Below, in pieces: positions 1 through 5,587 of a DNA stretch of 7,014 bases. The position numbers were made by a program, and so were the translations under genes. Where the stretch lies: positions 1-7,014 of the forward strand of contig CAUGKA010000107.1 in the NCBI GenBank assembly GCA_959599615.1, given 5' to 3'. The stretch comes from an uncultured Collinsella sp. Lineage in GTDB: Bacteria > Actinomycetota > Coriobacteriia > Coriobacteriales > Coriobacteriaceae. The notes beneath the pieces were generated by a model, which searched no databases, was not told the origin of the DNA, and saw nothing but the letters and a program-made list of their open reading frames with translations. Numbering within the stretch: the first letter of the stretch is position 1; every line of letters starts with the position of its first letter.

Positions 1-1
1 C

Positions 2-316
2 AACATCTGGGCAACGCTGCTATTGCAGTCGACCAACCAGCTCGATGCGCTCTATGGCGAGGCACGCGCACGCTCCATCATGGGCAACTGCGACACGCAT
101 CTGGTGCTGGCGTTCCAGGATCCCGAGAGCGCCCGGGTGTTTTCCGACCGCGCCGACGCGCTGCCCAGCACGCTCATGGCGACGCCGATCGATCGCTCGT
201 GGCTCTTTGTGCGCGGCTGCACTCCCGAACAGGTCGAGCGCTTTAGGCTCGAAGACCATCCGCTCTACGGGGAGCTGCCCGAGGCGCAGCGAGGCCATGC
301 GGAGGCCGAGCTCTAG
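2..316 (+). CDS. VirD4/TraG-type conjugative coupling protein, C-terminal end (partial)
   Basis: Frame 2 is open from the left edge to a TAG at 314-316 and gives the last 104 residues of a larger protein. The visible part carries the block QSTNQLDALYGEARA, then GNCDTHLVLAFQD and a run like SARVFSDRA. This is the conserved C-terminal pattern of VirD4/TraG/TraD-family ATPases (Gln-x-x-x-Gln-Leu, Tyr-Gly, Asn-Cys-Asp-Thr, Asp-x-Glu/Ser). The tail, with FVRGCTPEQVERFRL and HPLYGELPEA, also fits that family's ending. Such proteins are membrane-linked hexameric ATPases that deliver the relaxosome to a type IV secretion channel during conjugation. The Walker motifs would lie upstream, outside the window. 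The in-frame TTG at 23 falls inside the conserved block and is not a real start. The gene implies an integrative conjugative element or its remnant to the left. Family assignment is fairly firm; whether the protein is intact cannot be judged. Confidence 0.75.
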   Translation, partial: NIWATLLLQSTNQLDALYGEARARSIMGNCDTHLVLAFQDPESARVFSDRADALPSTLMATPIDRSWLFVRGCTPEQVERFRLEDHPLYGELPEAQRGHAEAEL

Positions 317-363
317 ACGCAGGGCCCTCGCAGCACGCGACGCTCCGGCGAAGATCCTTAAAG

Positions 364-386
364 GCCGTGCGCCCCGGGGCCACGGC
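364..386 (-). terminator. Second GC-rich hairpin downstream of pgi
   Basis: GCCGTG (364-369) pairs with CACGGC (381-386) around the 10-nt palindrome GCCCCGGGGC (371-380). It lies just past the main pgi hairpin in the direction of pgi transcription. Read on the minus strand it is followed by a short T-containing run (CTTTAAGG). It may be a back-up terminator for pgi or a transcript-end structure for the plus-strand conjugation gene; there is no T-tract on the plus side. Evidence is structure only. Confidence 0.3.
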
Positions 387-394
387 AAAGCAAA

Positions 395-424
395 GGGGCC
401 CGCATCCGATGGGATACGGGCCCC
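395..424 (-). terminator. Rho-independent terminator of pgi
   Basis: A 13-bp stem (395-407 with 412-424) closes a 4-nt loop, 34 bases beyond the pgi stop codon. The only imperfect pair is C403/A416, which is a mismatch in plus-strand RNA but a G-U wobble in minus-strand RNA, so the hairpin is fully paired only when read in the pgi direction. On that strand the stem is followed by TTTGCTTT. It could also slow plus-strand transcription coming from the conjugation gene. Confidence 0.75.
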
Positions 425-457
425 TGACTATAAGGCGCGATGCGTTAACAGCAGCGA

Positions 458-2152
458 CTACTTGCGGTGAGCGCGGTAGAACTCGATGAGCGCCTGGGTC
501 GAAGCGTCCTGCTCGGCCTTGGCGGCGTCGTCATGGAAGGCTGGAGTGATCTGCTTGGCAAGCTGCTTGCCCAGCTCGACGCCCCACTGGTCGTAGGAGT
601 CGATGCCCCAGACCGTGCCCTCGACAAACGTGATGTGCTCGTACAGGGCGATGAGCTCGCCGAGTGCGAACGGGGTCAACGTGTCGCCAAAGATCGAGGT
701 CGTCGGACGGTTGCCCTCAAAGCAGCGGGCCGGGACGATCTGCTCGGGCGTGCCCTCGGCGCGCACCTCATCGGCCGTCTTACCAAAGGCGAGCGCCTTG
801 GTCTGGGCCAGGAAGTTGCCCAGGAACAGCTCGTGCACGTCCTGGCCGCTGTCGGTCGCAGGGTTGGCGGTATTGGCGAAGGCAATGAAATCGGCCGGGA
901 CCACCACGGTGCCCTGGTGCAGCAGCTGGTAGAAGGCGTGCTGACCGTTGGTGCCGGGCTCGCCCCAGAAGATCTCACCGGTGTCGGAGGTCACGGCGCT
1001 GCCGTCCCAGCGGACATGCTTGCCGTTGGACTCCATGGTGAGCTGCTGCAGGTAGGCCGGGAAACGATGCAGGTACTGGCAGTACGGCAGCACGGCGTGG
1101 CTCTTGGAACCGAAGAAGTTGACGTACCAGACGTTGAGCAGGCCCATCAGCGCAACGGCATTGTTCTCGAGCGGCGTGTTGCAGAAGTACTCGTCGATAG
1201 CGTGGAAGCCCTCGAGGAACTGCTGGAAGCGCTCGGGACCGAGCACGACGATCAGCGACAGGCCCACGGCGGAGTCGACGGAGTAGCGGCCGCCGACCCA
1301 GTTCCAGAAGCCGAAGGCGTTGGCGGGGTCGATACCGAAGGCCTCAACCTTCTCGAGTGCGGTGGAAACGGCGACGAAGTGCTTTGCCACGGCCTCGGCG
1401 TTCTGCTCATCGGAGCCGTCGATGGCGCCCTGGGCCTTGAGCTGCTCGAGCATCCAGGTCTTGACCTCGCGGGCGTTGGTGAGGGTCTCGAGCGTGGTGA
1501 AGGTCTTGGAGACGATGATCACGAGCGTGGTCTCGGGATCCAGGCCCTTAAGCTTCTCGGCCTGGTCGTTGGGGTCGATGTTGGAGATATAGCGGCAGTC
1601 GATACCGGCGTCGGCATAGGGACGCAGAGCCTCGTAGGCCATGACCGGGCCCAGATCGGAGCCGCCGATGCCGATGGACACCAGGTGCTCGATCTTCTTG
1701 CCGGTAACGCCCTTCCACTCACCGGAGCGCACGCGCTCGGCGAAGGCATACATGCGGTCGAGGACCTCGTGCACGTCGGCGACGACATCCTGGCCGTCGA
1801 CGATGAGCTGGCCCCTCTCGGTTGCGGGGCGGCGAAGCGCGGTGTGCAGGACGGCGCGGTCCTCGGTGGTGTTAATGTGCTCGCCGGAGAACATGGCGTC
1901 GCGGCGCTCCTCGAGCTTCACCTCGCGGGCAAGATCGCACAGCAGCTTGACGGTCTCATCGGTCACCAGGTTCTTCGACAGATCGAAGTGCAGGTCACCG
2001 GCGTCAAAGCTCAGCTTGTTCACGCGCTCGGCATCGGCAGCGAACCAGGCCTTGAGGTCGATACCATCGGCCTCGAGCTTCTCCTGATGAGCCTCGAGTG
2101 CCTTCCAAGCGGCAGTCGACGTAGCATCGATAGGTGCGGCAACAGTTGCCAT
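458..2152 (-). CDS. pgi: Glucose-6-phosphate isomerase
   Basis: A 564-residue cytoplasmic enzyme that interconverts glucose 6-phosphate and fructose 6-phosphate in glycolysis and gluconeogenesis. The length is close to that of the long bacterial PGI form (about 550 residues). Visible family motifs are [10 protein letters not shown] at 160-169, the phosphate-binding SKTFTTLET at 215-223, [13 protein letters not shown] at 287-299 (first PGI signature), MESNGK at 373-378 with the likely catalytic base Glu374, [10 protein letters not shown] at 400-409 with His405, and [10 protein letters not shown] at 520-529 (second signature) with Lys529. The ATG at 2150-2152 is chosen because GAGGAGG (2158-2164) sits five bases upstream. 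An upstream in-frame GTG at 2177-2179 would add nine residues, but that extension would contain the Shine-Dalgarno sequence itself. The gene appears monocistronic, with its own leader and terminator. All catalytic motifs are intact. Confidence 0.97.
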   Translation of the reverse strand: MATVAAPIDATSTAAWKALEAHQEKLEADGIDLKAWFAADAERVNKLSFDAGDLHFDLSKNLVTDETVKLLCDLAREVKLEERRDAMFSGEHINTTEDRAVLHTALRRPATERGQLIVDGQDVVADVHEVLDRMYAFAERVRSGEWKGVTGKKIEHLVSIGIGGSDLGPVMAYEALRPYADAGIDCRYISNIDPNDQAEKLKGLDPETTLVIIVSKTFTTLETLTNAREVKTWMLEQLKAQGAIDGSDEQNAEAVAKHFVAVSTALEKVEAFGIDPANAFGFWNWVGGRYSVDSAVGLSLIVVLGPERFQQFLEGFHAIDEYFCNTPLENNAVALMGLLNVWYVNFFGSKSHAVLPYCQYLHRFPAYLQQLTMESNGKHVRWDGSAVTSDTGEIFWGEPGTNGQHAFYQLLHQGTVVVPADFIAFANTANPATDSGQDVHELFLGNFLAQTKALAFGKTADEVRAEGTPEQIVPARCFEGNRPTTSIFGDTLTPFALGELIALYEHITFVEGTVWGIDSYDQWGVELGKQLAKQITPAFHDDAAKAEQDASTQALIEFYRAHRK

Positions 2153-2157
2153 AGAGT

Positions 2158-2164
2158 CCTCCTC
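2158..2164 (-). promoter_or_regulatory. Shine-Dalgarno sequence of pgi (start-deciding)
   Basis: On the minus strand GAGGAGG lies five bases before the ATG at 2150-2152. This near-perfect anti-16S match fixes the 564-residue start and argues against the GTG nine codons upstream. Confidence 0.85.
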
Positions 2165-2170
2165 AGCATA

Positions 2171-2194
2171 CGGGCGCACGCCTCCATGCGCCCG
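2171..2194 (-). other. Hairpin in the pgi 5' leader with GGAGG in its loop
   Basis: A perfect 8-bp stem (2171-2178 with 2187-2194) encloses an 8-nt loop that reads TGGAGGCG in pgi mRNA. It lies 18 bases upstream of the pgi start codon, next to the real Shine-Dalgarno sequence. It could stabilise the transcript 5' end or affect translation. There is no direct evidence of a regulatory role, and no terminator-like T-run follows. Confidence 0.35.
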
Positions 2195-2211
2195 GACATT
2201 CAGATGCCACT

Positions 2212-2217
2212 ATTCTA
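2212..2217 (-). promoter_or_regulatory. Probable -10 element for pgi
   Basis: The minus strand reads TAGAAT here, one mismatch from TATAAT, about 60 bases before the pgi ATG. No good -35 hexamer is seen at 16-18 bases (the nearest reads CTGATT/TGATTG around 2234-2240). A 6-bp dyad, GTTGCC (2246-2251) with GGCAAC (2267-2272), lies just upstream and could be an operator or chance. This is a weak promoter call. Confidence 0.35.
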
Positions 2218-2275
2218 GCGCAGGTCAAGACTACAATCAGCGAGCGTTGCCAATCGGCCCCCAAACGGCAACCGA

Positions 2276-2345
2276 TCAAAAAGGGACAGGCTTATTTTGG
2301 CAGGTCAAACGCTTTACCAACCAAAAATAACCCGTCCTTTTATGG
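2276..2345. repeat. Inverted pair of a 30-nt dispersed repeat (REP/BIME-like)
   Basis: Copy R1 (2276-2305, plus orientation) and copy R2 (2316-2345, inverted) face each other across a 10-nt spacer, so the region can fold into one long imperfect hairpin. R1 begins TCAAAAAGGGACAGG and includes ATTTTGG; R2 contains CCAAAAATAACCCGTCC. R1 matches the third copy at 3004-3033 in 26 of 30 positions when reverse-complemented, and R2 matches that copy in 23 of 30. The hairpin begins just after the stop codon of the minus-strand gene at 2352-2927. Its distal arm ends CCCTTTTTGA on the minus strand, so it may also act as that gene's terminator. Confidence 0.7.
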
Positions 2346-2351
2346 CAAATA

Positions 2352-2927
2352 TTAGGCCGCGGCGCAGACGCTACCGAGTAACTCACGCAGAGGAGACCCG
2401 ATGCCCTCCAGCAGTTCGGGCGCGATAATGGCAAAAACGGGAACCTCGCCGGTGCCCACGACAGCAGGCACCTTGCCCTCCGAGACAATGCATCCATAAG
2501 GCACAAAGCCGTCTTCGCCGGCATCGAGCGCCGCCATGCGACGCGCGAGCTCGCGCGCAAAGCCGGCAGTATCGGCATCGCCAATCGCCAGGACAAAGTC
2601 CACGCCTTCGTCGGTCGCCAGGGCTACGGCCTCATCGACCAAATCGTCTCCCCCATCGCCCCCGACCAAGCCGCAGCGAAAAAGCACGCGTTCGAGTAGA
2701 GCTCGATCAAGCGAGCCGAGCGCCGCCGAGACGAGCTCATCGTGCGTATGTTTGTCACCGCCCAACACGACCAGCGCCTTGGTGCCACCGTAGTGAGCGA
2801 CCAATCGTCCGCACCAGCGAGCCACGTCTCCATCCGCAACAAGGCGCGTCGGCATACCAAACCCATAATTGACCATCTTTTCCACAACCCTTCCGTGCGT
2901 ATAGGCGGTATCAATCGTTAGGCTCAT
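2352..2927 (-). CDS. Shortened iron-containing alcohol-dehydrogenase-like protein, probably not catalytic
   Basis: The 191-residue product resembles only the N-terminal Rossmann-like half of iron-containing (type III) alcohol dehydrogenases, which usually run about 380 residues. Seen here: VNYGFGMPTRLVADG at 19-33 (family pattern F-x-x-PT-x-ϕ-x-x-G), KALVVLGGDKH at 50-60, and DEGVDFVLAIGDADTAG at 106-122. In normal members this last segment reads A-V-GGGS-x-x-D-x-A-K; here GGGS is GDAD, the aspartate is Gly and the lysine is Arg. The C-terminal metal-binding domain is absent. The first ATG (2925-2927) has no clear Shine-Dalgarno sequence. ATG 2874-2876 (residue 18) is preceded by GGAAAAG, sits where the family normally starts, and may be the true start. 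It lies between copies of the 30-nt repeat. It could be a domesticated ligand-binding domain or a decaying paralogue. The reading frame is real by codon pattern; the family link is moderate. Confidence 0.55.
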   Translation of the reverse strand: MSLTIDTAYTHGRVVEKMVNYGFGMPTRLVADGDVARWCGRLVAHYGGTKALVVLGGDKHTHDELVSAALGSLDRALLERVLFRCGLVGGDGGDDLVDEAVALATDEGVDFVLAIGDADTAGFARELARRMAALDAGEDGFVPYGCIVSEGKVPAVVGTGEVPVFAIIAPELLEGIGSPLRELLGSVCAAA

Positions 2928-3003
2928 GCTACGAAGCGAGGTTTTCCGAGCTGTTTCGCACTCTTTAGAGCTGCGTTAAAACCCGATCCAACCGCACGAC
3001 CAT

Positions 3004-3033
3004 ACCTACCAAAACAAACCAGTCCCTTTTTGA
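3004..3033 (-). repeat. Third copy (R3) of the 30-nt repeat, inverted relative to R1
   Basis: The reverse complement of this stretch begins TCAAAAAGGGACTGG and includes GTTTTGGTAGG, matching R1 (2276-2305) at 26 of 30 positions; most differences are C/T or A/G transitions. With R1 it brackets the gene at 2352-2927. Its plus-strand end adjoins a perfect TTGACA (3030-3035) and directly precedes the promoter of the polymerase operon. Confidence 0.65.
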
Positions 3034-3039
3034 CAGGTT

Positions 3040-3068
3040 TTGACGACGTCCGGACGAGCGGGTATTAT
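3040..3068 (+). promoter_or_regulatory. Sigma-70-type promoter of the polymerase operon
   Basis: TTGACG (3040-3045) and TATTAT (3063-3068) are separated by exactly 17 bases, and each is one mismatch from consensus. The spacer contains the 10-nt perfect palindrome CGTCCGGACG (3047-3056). The expected start of transcription falls inside the LexA box that follows. Confidence 0.8.
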
Positions 3069-3082
3069 CGAACAGGTATTCG
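3069..3082. promoter_or_regulatory. LexA (SOS) operator
   Basis: CGAACAGGTATTCG matches the Gram-positive/actinobacterial LexA consensus CGAAC-RNRY-GTTYG at 13 of 14 positions (A instead of G at position 10). With its flanks it forms the dyad TCGAA-N6-TTCGA. It abuts the -10 element and covers the likely start site, so bound LexA would block transcription of the polymerase operon until RecA-driven LexA cleavage after DNA damage. Confidence 0.82.
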
Positions 3083-3113
3083 ATAAGAACATGTGTTTGA
3101 TGAAAGGACACGG

Positions 3114-4619
3114 ATGGCGCACGAGCAGCACACCTATATCTGCATCGACCTCAAGACGTTTTATGCCAGCGTCGAGTGCGTCGACCGTGGGCTCGATCCG
3201 CTCACCACCAACCTGGTCGTTGCCGACGAATCGCGCGGGCGCACGACCATCTGCCTCGCCATCACGCAGGCCATGAAGGACTTAGGGATTCACAATCGCT
3301 GCCGCCTATTCGAGATTCCCGATGGTATCGACTACATCACGGCCGTACCGCGCATGCAGCACTATATGGAGGTGTCGGCGCAAATCTACGGCATCTATCT
3401 GGAATACGTAAGTCCGCAAGACATTCACGTCTATTCAATCGATGAATGCTTTATCGACGTGACGCCCTATCTGGACCTCTATCACACAGATGCGGAAGGG
3501 TTCGCCTGCACGCTGCGCGACGAGGTCCTCGCGCGCACCGGCATCACGGCGACGGTCGGCATCGGCCCCAACCTATTCCAGGCCAAGGTAGCGCTCGACA
3601 TTACCGCCAAGCACGTACCCAGCCGCATCGGCATACTCGACGACGAGACCTTTCGCAAGGAGATCTGGCCCCATCGTCCCATCACCGATATCTGGGGCAT
3701 CGGTCCCGGCGTGGCAGCCCGCCTCGAGAAATACGGCGTCTACGATCTGATGGGCGTCGCGGCGCTCGACGAAAACCTGCTTTACGACGAGCTCGGCGTC
3801 AATGCCGAATATCTCATCGACCATGCCTTCGGGCGCGAGCCGACAACCATCGCCGATATCCAAGCCTATCGCCCGCAAGCAACTTCGACCACCACAGGAC
3901 AGGTGCTCTCGAAGGGTTATGCCTACGAACAGGCCTATACCGTCTTGCGCGAGATGGTCGACAACGCCGTTTTAGACTTGGTCGATAAGCACGTGGTCTG
4001 CGACAGCATCTCGCTCTTTGTGGGCTACGCGAGCGAACGCGCCGACATACGCCGCCTCGACGCCAGCGGTACAGCGCAGTATGTGGACGGATGCGGGCAC
4101 CTGCGCTCGAGCACATCGAGTATCGAACCCACCGCAACCGCCGGCCCCGAGCTCGCGCCCCGTGCGCCCAAGCCCGTCCAGCGCGATGACGAACGGCGTC
4201 GCCTGGTGCGCGAAGCGCAGGCAATCGATGGCATCTTTGTGGGAGAGCATGGCGGCAAACCGCGCGGTGGCTATGCCGCACTCTTTGCGCACTCTAACGC
4301 CTCGCGAAAGCTGAGCGAGCGTACCAATTCGTTTAAGAAGATCAGGGGCTATTTCGATGAGCTCTGGGCGCAGACTGTCGATCCCAAACGACCGGTCAAG
4401 CGCATCAACCTGGGATTTGGCAACCTCATGCCCGAGGAATTTGCCACCATCGATCTATTCAGCGATATCGAGGCCGATGAGCGCGAGCGCGACCTGGCGC
4501 GCACCGTCCTGGCCGTGAAAGGCAAGTACGGCAAGAACGCGCTCGTCAAGGGATTAAGCTTTACCGCCGGCGCCACCGCGCGCGAACGCAACGAACAAGT
4601 TGGAGGACATCGTGCCTAA
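3114..4619 (+). CDS. Y-family translesion DNA polymerase (UmuC/UvrX-like)
   Basis: The 501-residue product is an error-prone polymerase that copies past damaged template bases. Catalytic carboxylates are visible at Asp12 (IDLKTFYASVE, 11-21, with steric-gate Tyr17) and Asp110-Glu111 (SIDECF, 108-113). A helix-hairpin-helix of the thumb domain is at 192-209 (DIWGIGPGVAARL...). The little-finger domain starts near 255 and resumes with RKLSERTNSF at 398-407. Between them, about residues 313-395 form a Pro/Ala/Arg-rich stretch that looks like an insertion in this domain. TIDLF at 445-449 may be a weak sliding-clamp-binding motif. ATG 3114 is preferred over GTG 3093 because AAAGGA (3103-3108) sits five bases ahead. 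It is the first gene of a LexA-controlled operon and overlaps the next gene by 8 nt. DinB/Pol IV is a less likely label, because the Asp-Leu-Lys start and the YolD-like partner fit the UmuC/UvrX branch. Confidence 0.93.
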   Translation: MAHEQHTYICIDLKTFYASVECVDRGLDPLTTNLVVADESRGRTTICLAITQAMKDLGIHNRCRLFEIPDGIDYITAVPRMQHYMEVSAQIYGIYLEYVSPQDIHVYSIDECFIDVTPYLDLYHTDAEGFACTLRDEVLARTGITATVGIGPNLFQAKVALDITAKHVPSRIGILDDETFRKEIWPHRPITDIWGIGPGVAARLEKYGVYDLMGVAALDENLLYDELGVNAEYLIDHAFGREPTTIADIQAYRPQATSTTTGQVLSKGYAYEQAYTVLREMVDNAVLDLVDKHVVCDSISLFVGYASERADIRRLDASGTAQYVDGCGHLRSSTSSIEPTATAGPELAPRAPKPVQRDDERRRLVREAQAIDGIFVGEHGGKPRGGYAALFAHSNASRKLSERTNSFKKIRGYFDELWAQTVDPKRPVKRINLGFGNLMPEEFATIDLFSDIEADERERDLARTVLAVKGKYGKNALVKGLSFTAGATARERNEQVGGHRA

Positions 4620-5037
4620 ACCCAAGCAGCAGCCCGTGCGCCCGCCGACCGCCTTCGAGCGCCTGGCGGACCCCGAGGGCAGACGCCGCGCCGCCGACCC
4701 CAAGCTCACTGCCAACGGTGCCGTGCGCGCCAACCGCGCCGCACAGTTTATGCCCTTTGCCGCCCTCACGGGATACTACGAACTCGTGCGCAAGCAGGAA
4801 ATCACCGTCGAGCCAAAACGTGAGCTCACGGAAGAAAAAGCCCTCGCGCTTTCTAAAAAGCTCGAGGGTCTCAAACGTGGCGACTTGATTCGTGTCACCT
4901 ATTACGATACATACGGCTATCGCAGCCGCACCGGCATCCTCGACGAGGCGCTCCCCGCCTTCAAGCTCCTCAAGCTCCGAGACATCGCCATCGACTTCGA
5001 CGACATCCAAGACATCGAACTGCGCGGACGAGCCTAG
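4612..5037 (+). CDS. YolD-like protein, partner of the translesion polymerase
   Basis: The 141-residue product carries RAAQFMPFAALTGYYELVR at 42-60, the hallmark of the YolD-like family (Arg-A-x-x-F-MPFAAL-x-GY). A charged Lys/Glu-rich helix (about 62-88) follows, then a small beta-rich region with RVTYYDTYGYRSRTG (94-108). YolD-like proteins usually sit beside Y-family polymerases in Gram-positive bacteria and have been proposed to play the role of UmuD; they lack the LexA-like peptidase fold, and none is seen here. The start is GTG 4612, five bases after GGAGG (4602-4606). It overlaps the last 8 nt of the polymerase gene, so the two are probably translationally coupled and share SOS control. 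An in-frame TTG at 4600 would place the Shine-Dalgarno sequence inside the coding region and is rejected. The N-terminus (1-40) is basic, Pro-rich and likely disordered. Confidence 0.85.
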   Translation: MPKPKQQPVRPPTAFERLADPEGRRRAADPKLTANGAVRANRAAQFMPFAALTGYYELVRKQEITVEPKRELTEEKALALSKKLEGLKRGDLIRVTYYDTYGYRSRTGILDEALPAFKLLKLRDIAIDFDDIQDIELRGRA

Positions 5038-5043
5038 CCAAGG

Positions 5044-5065
5044 AAGCGCATCCAGGGCGGCGCTT
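5044..5065. terminator. Possible shared hairpin between convergent genes
   Basis: AAGCGC (5044-5049) pairs with GCGCTT (5060-5065) around a 10-nt loop in the 26-bp gap between the convergent YolD-like and HMA genes, overlapping the HMA stop codon. No T-tract follows on either strand, so this is a weak terminator call. It is the only structure seen there. Confidence 0.25.
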
Positions 5066-5447
5066 ACAGCGTCATGACGTAGTAGCCCGCGTCTTTCACG
5101 GCCGTCTCGAGGACACCACGATCAACCGGCTGCTTAGAGCGCACGCGTGCCGTGTGGTCCGCATACGTCACCGTTGCCCACACGCCATCCAGCGCATTGA
5201 GGGCATTGGCTACGTTCTGAGCGCAGCCGTCACAGTTCATGCCGCCGATGAGCAGCTCATCGCTATAGGGATAGTGTGACGCATCGGTATCCACCACAAC
5301 AACCTTTTTGGCCTTCTTGCCGCTCGTACCATCGCTGCAGCAACTCTTCCCGTGTGTCGAAGCGGCAATGCGACGCAGTCCAAAAAACATGCCGACGGCA
5401 ATGACGGCCAGCACGATGAGATTCGCAGGGTTGAGCAAGTCACTCAT
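5064..5447 (-). CDS. Membrane-anchored heavy-metal-associated (HMA) domain protein, copper-chaperone-like
   Basis: The 127-residue product has one hydrophobic segment at about 8-24 (ANLIVLAVIAVGMFFGL), then basic residues and a Cys-Cys pair at 36-37. This N-terminus resembles FeoB-associated cysteine-rich membrane proteins. A Lys-rich linker follows, then an HMA domain from about 62 to the end. The metal-binding loop is GMNCDGC at 69-75 (Cys72, Cys75), the MxCxxC signature of CopZ-type chaperones and P-type ATPase N-termini. It probably binds Cu(I) or another soft metal at the inner membrane face; no transporter gene is adjacent. ATG 5445-5447 is preferred because AAGGGGAG lies just upstream; the in-frame TTG at 5460-5462 lacks such support. 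The CsoR-like operator at 5478-5492 suggests copper-responsive expression. The HMA domain is certain; the metal and partner are inferred. Confidence 0.85.
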   Translation of the reverse strand: MSDLLNPANLIVLAVIAVGMFFGLRRIAASTHGKSCCSDGTSGKKAKKVVVVDTDASHYPYSDELLIGGMNCDGCAQNVANALNALDGVWATVTYADHTARVRSKQPVDRGVLETAVKDAGYYVMTL

Positions 5448-5477
5448 GCGCTCCCCTTTCAAGTAGCACTATCTAGA

Positions 5478-5492
5478 TACCCCCATGGGGTG
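5478..5492. promoter_or_regulatory. CsoR-like copper-sensing repressor operator
   Basis: TACCCCCATGGGGTG matches the CsoR-type pattern TACCC-N5-GGGTA at nine of ten defined positions. The inner ACCCC-CAT-GGGGT is a perfect dyad. A further CCCCCAT half-like copy follows at 5493-5499. The site lies 31 bases upstream of the HMA protein's ATG, between its possible promoter and its start, as expected for repression relieved by Cu(I). No csoR gene is in the window. Confidence 0.6.
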
Positions 5493-5497
5493 CCCCC

Positions 5498-5529
5498 ATC
5501 TTAACCCAAAATCATGTCTGTTCGGTCAA
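5498..5529 (-). promoter_or_regulatory. Possible promoter of the HMA gene
   Basis: On the minus strand TTGACC (5524-5529) is followed after 20 bases by TAAGAT (5498-5503), or after 19 bases by TTAAGA. The spacing is longer than ideal. Spacers of 19-20 bp are typical of promoters activated by MerR-type metal sensors, but the adjacent dyad is CsoR-like rather than MerR-like. Low confidence. Confidence 0.3.
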
Positions 5530-5555
5530 TTAGTTTCCCTCTTCAAACTTCTTTG

Positions 5556-5583
5556 TTGACCATGGCTTACTTTCGTGTATAAG
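5556..5583 (+). promoter_or_regulatory. Promoter of the DUF3793-flavodoxin unit
   Basis: TTGACC (5556-5561) and TATAAG (5578-5583) are 16 bases apart, each close to the sigma-70 consensus. The predicted start near 5590 leaves a leader of about 30 nt before the GTG at 5622. The local sequence is AT-rich compared with the surrounding genes. Confidence 0.65.
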
Positions 5584-5587
5584 TTTT

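Noticed and set aside
45..470. A 141-codon plus-strand frame overlapping the coupling-protein end and reaching the pgi stop
   Set aside because: It is Arg-rich, out of frame with the conserved VirD4-type segment, and runs through the pgi terminator hairpin.
2158..2179. GTG start at 2177-2179 adding nine residues to pgi
   Set aside because: The extension would encode the strong GAGGAGG ribosome site itself. The ATG at 2150-2152 has ideal spacing.
467..2218. A 583-codon open frame on the plus strand, antisense to pgi
   Set aside because: It mirrors pgi codon by codon and arises from GC-rich third-position bias. The product is a Leu/Val/Gly-rich string with no recognisable domain, no good ribosome site is seen, and pgi motifs on the other strand are intact.
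2276..2596. A 106-codon minus-strand frame running from the ADH-like gene into the repeat pair
   Set aside because: It is a shifted frame of the ADH-like gene that ends inside the repeat hairpin, and no family pattern is visible.
2276..3033. Repeats R1-R3 as a CRISPR array or an insertion sequence
   Set aside because: The copies are in opposite orientations, not regularly spaced, and diverged. No transposase or cas gene is present, and no target-site duplication was found.
3814..4292. Long minus-strand frames (155 and 106 codons) antisense to the polymerase
   Set aside because: They are Arg-rich or composition-driven shadows over the polymerase insert region. The polymerase frame is continuous with conserved sequence on both sides.
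5498..5529. MerR-type (CueR-like) control of the HMA gene because of the 19-20 bp promoter spacer
   Set aside because: The nearby dyad fits the CsoR pattern and lies downstream of the -10 rather than within the spacer, so repression by a CsoR-type protein is the simpler reading.
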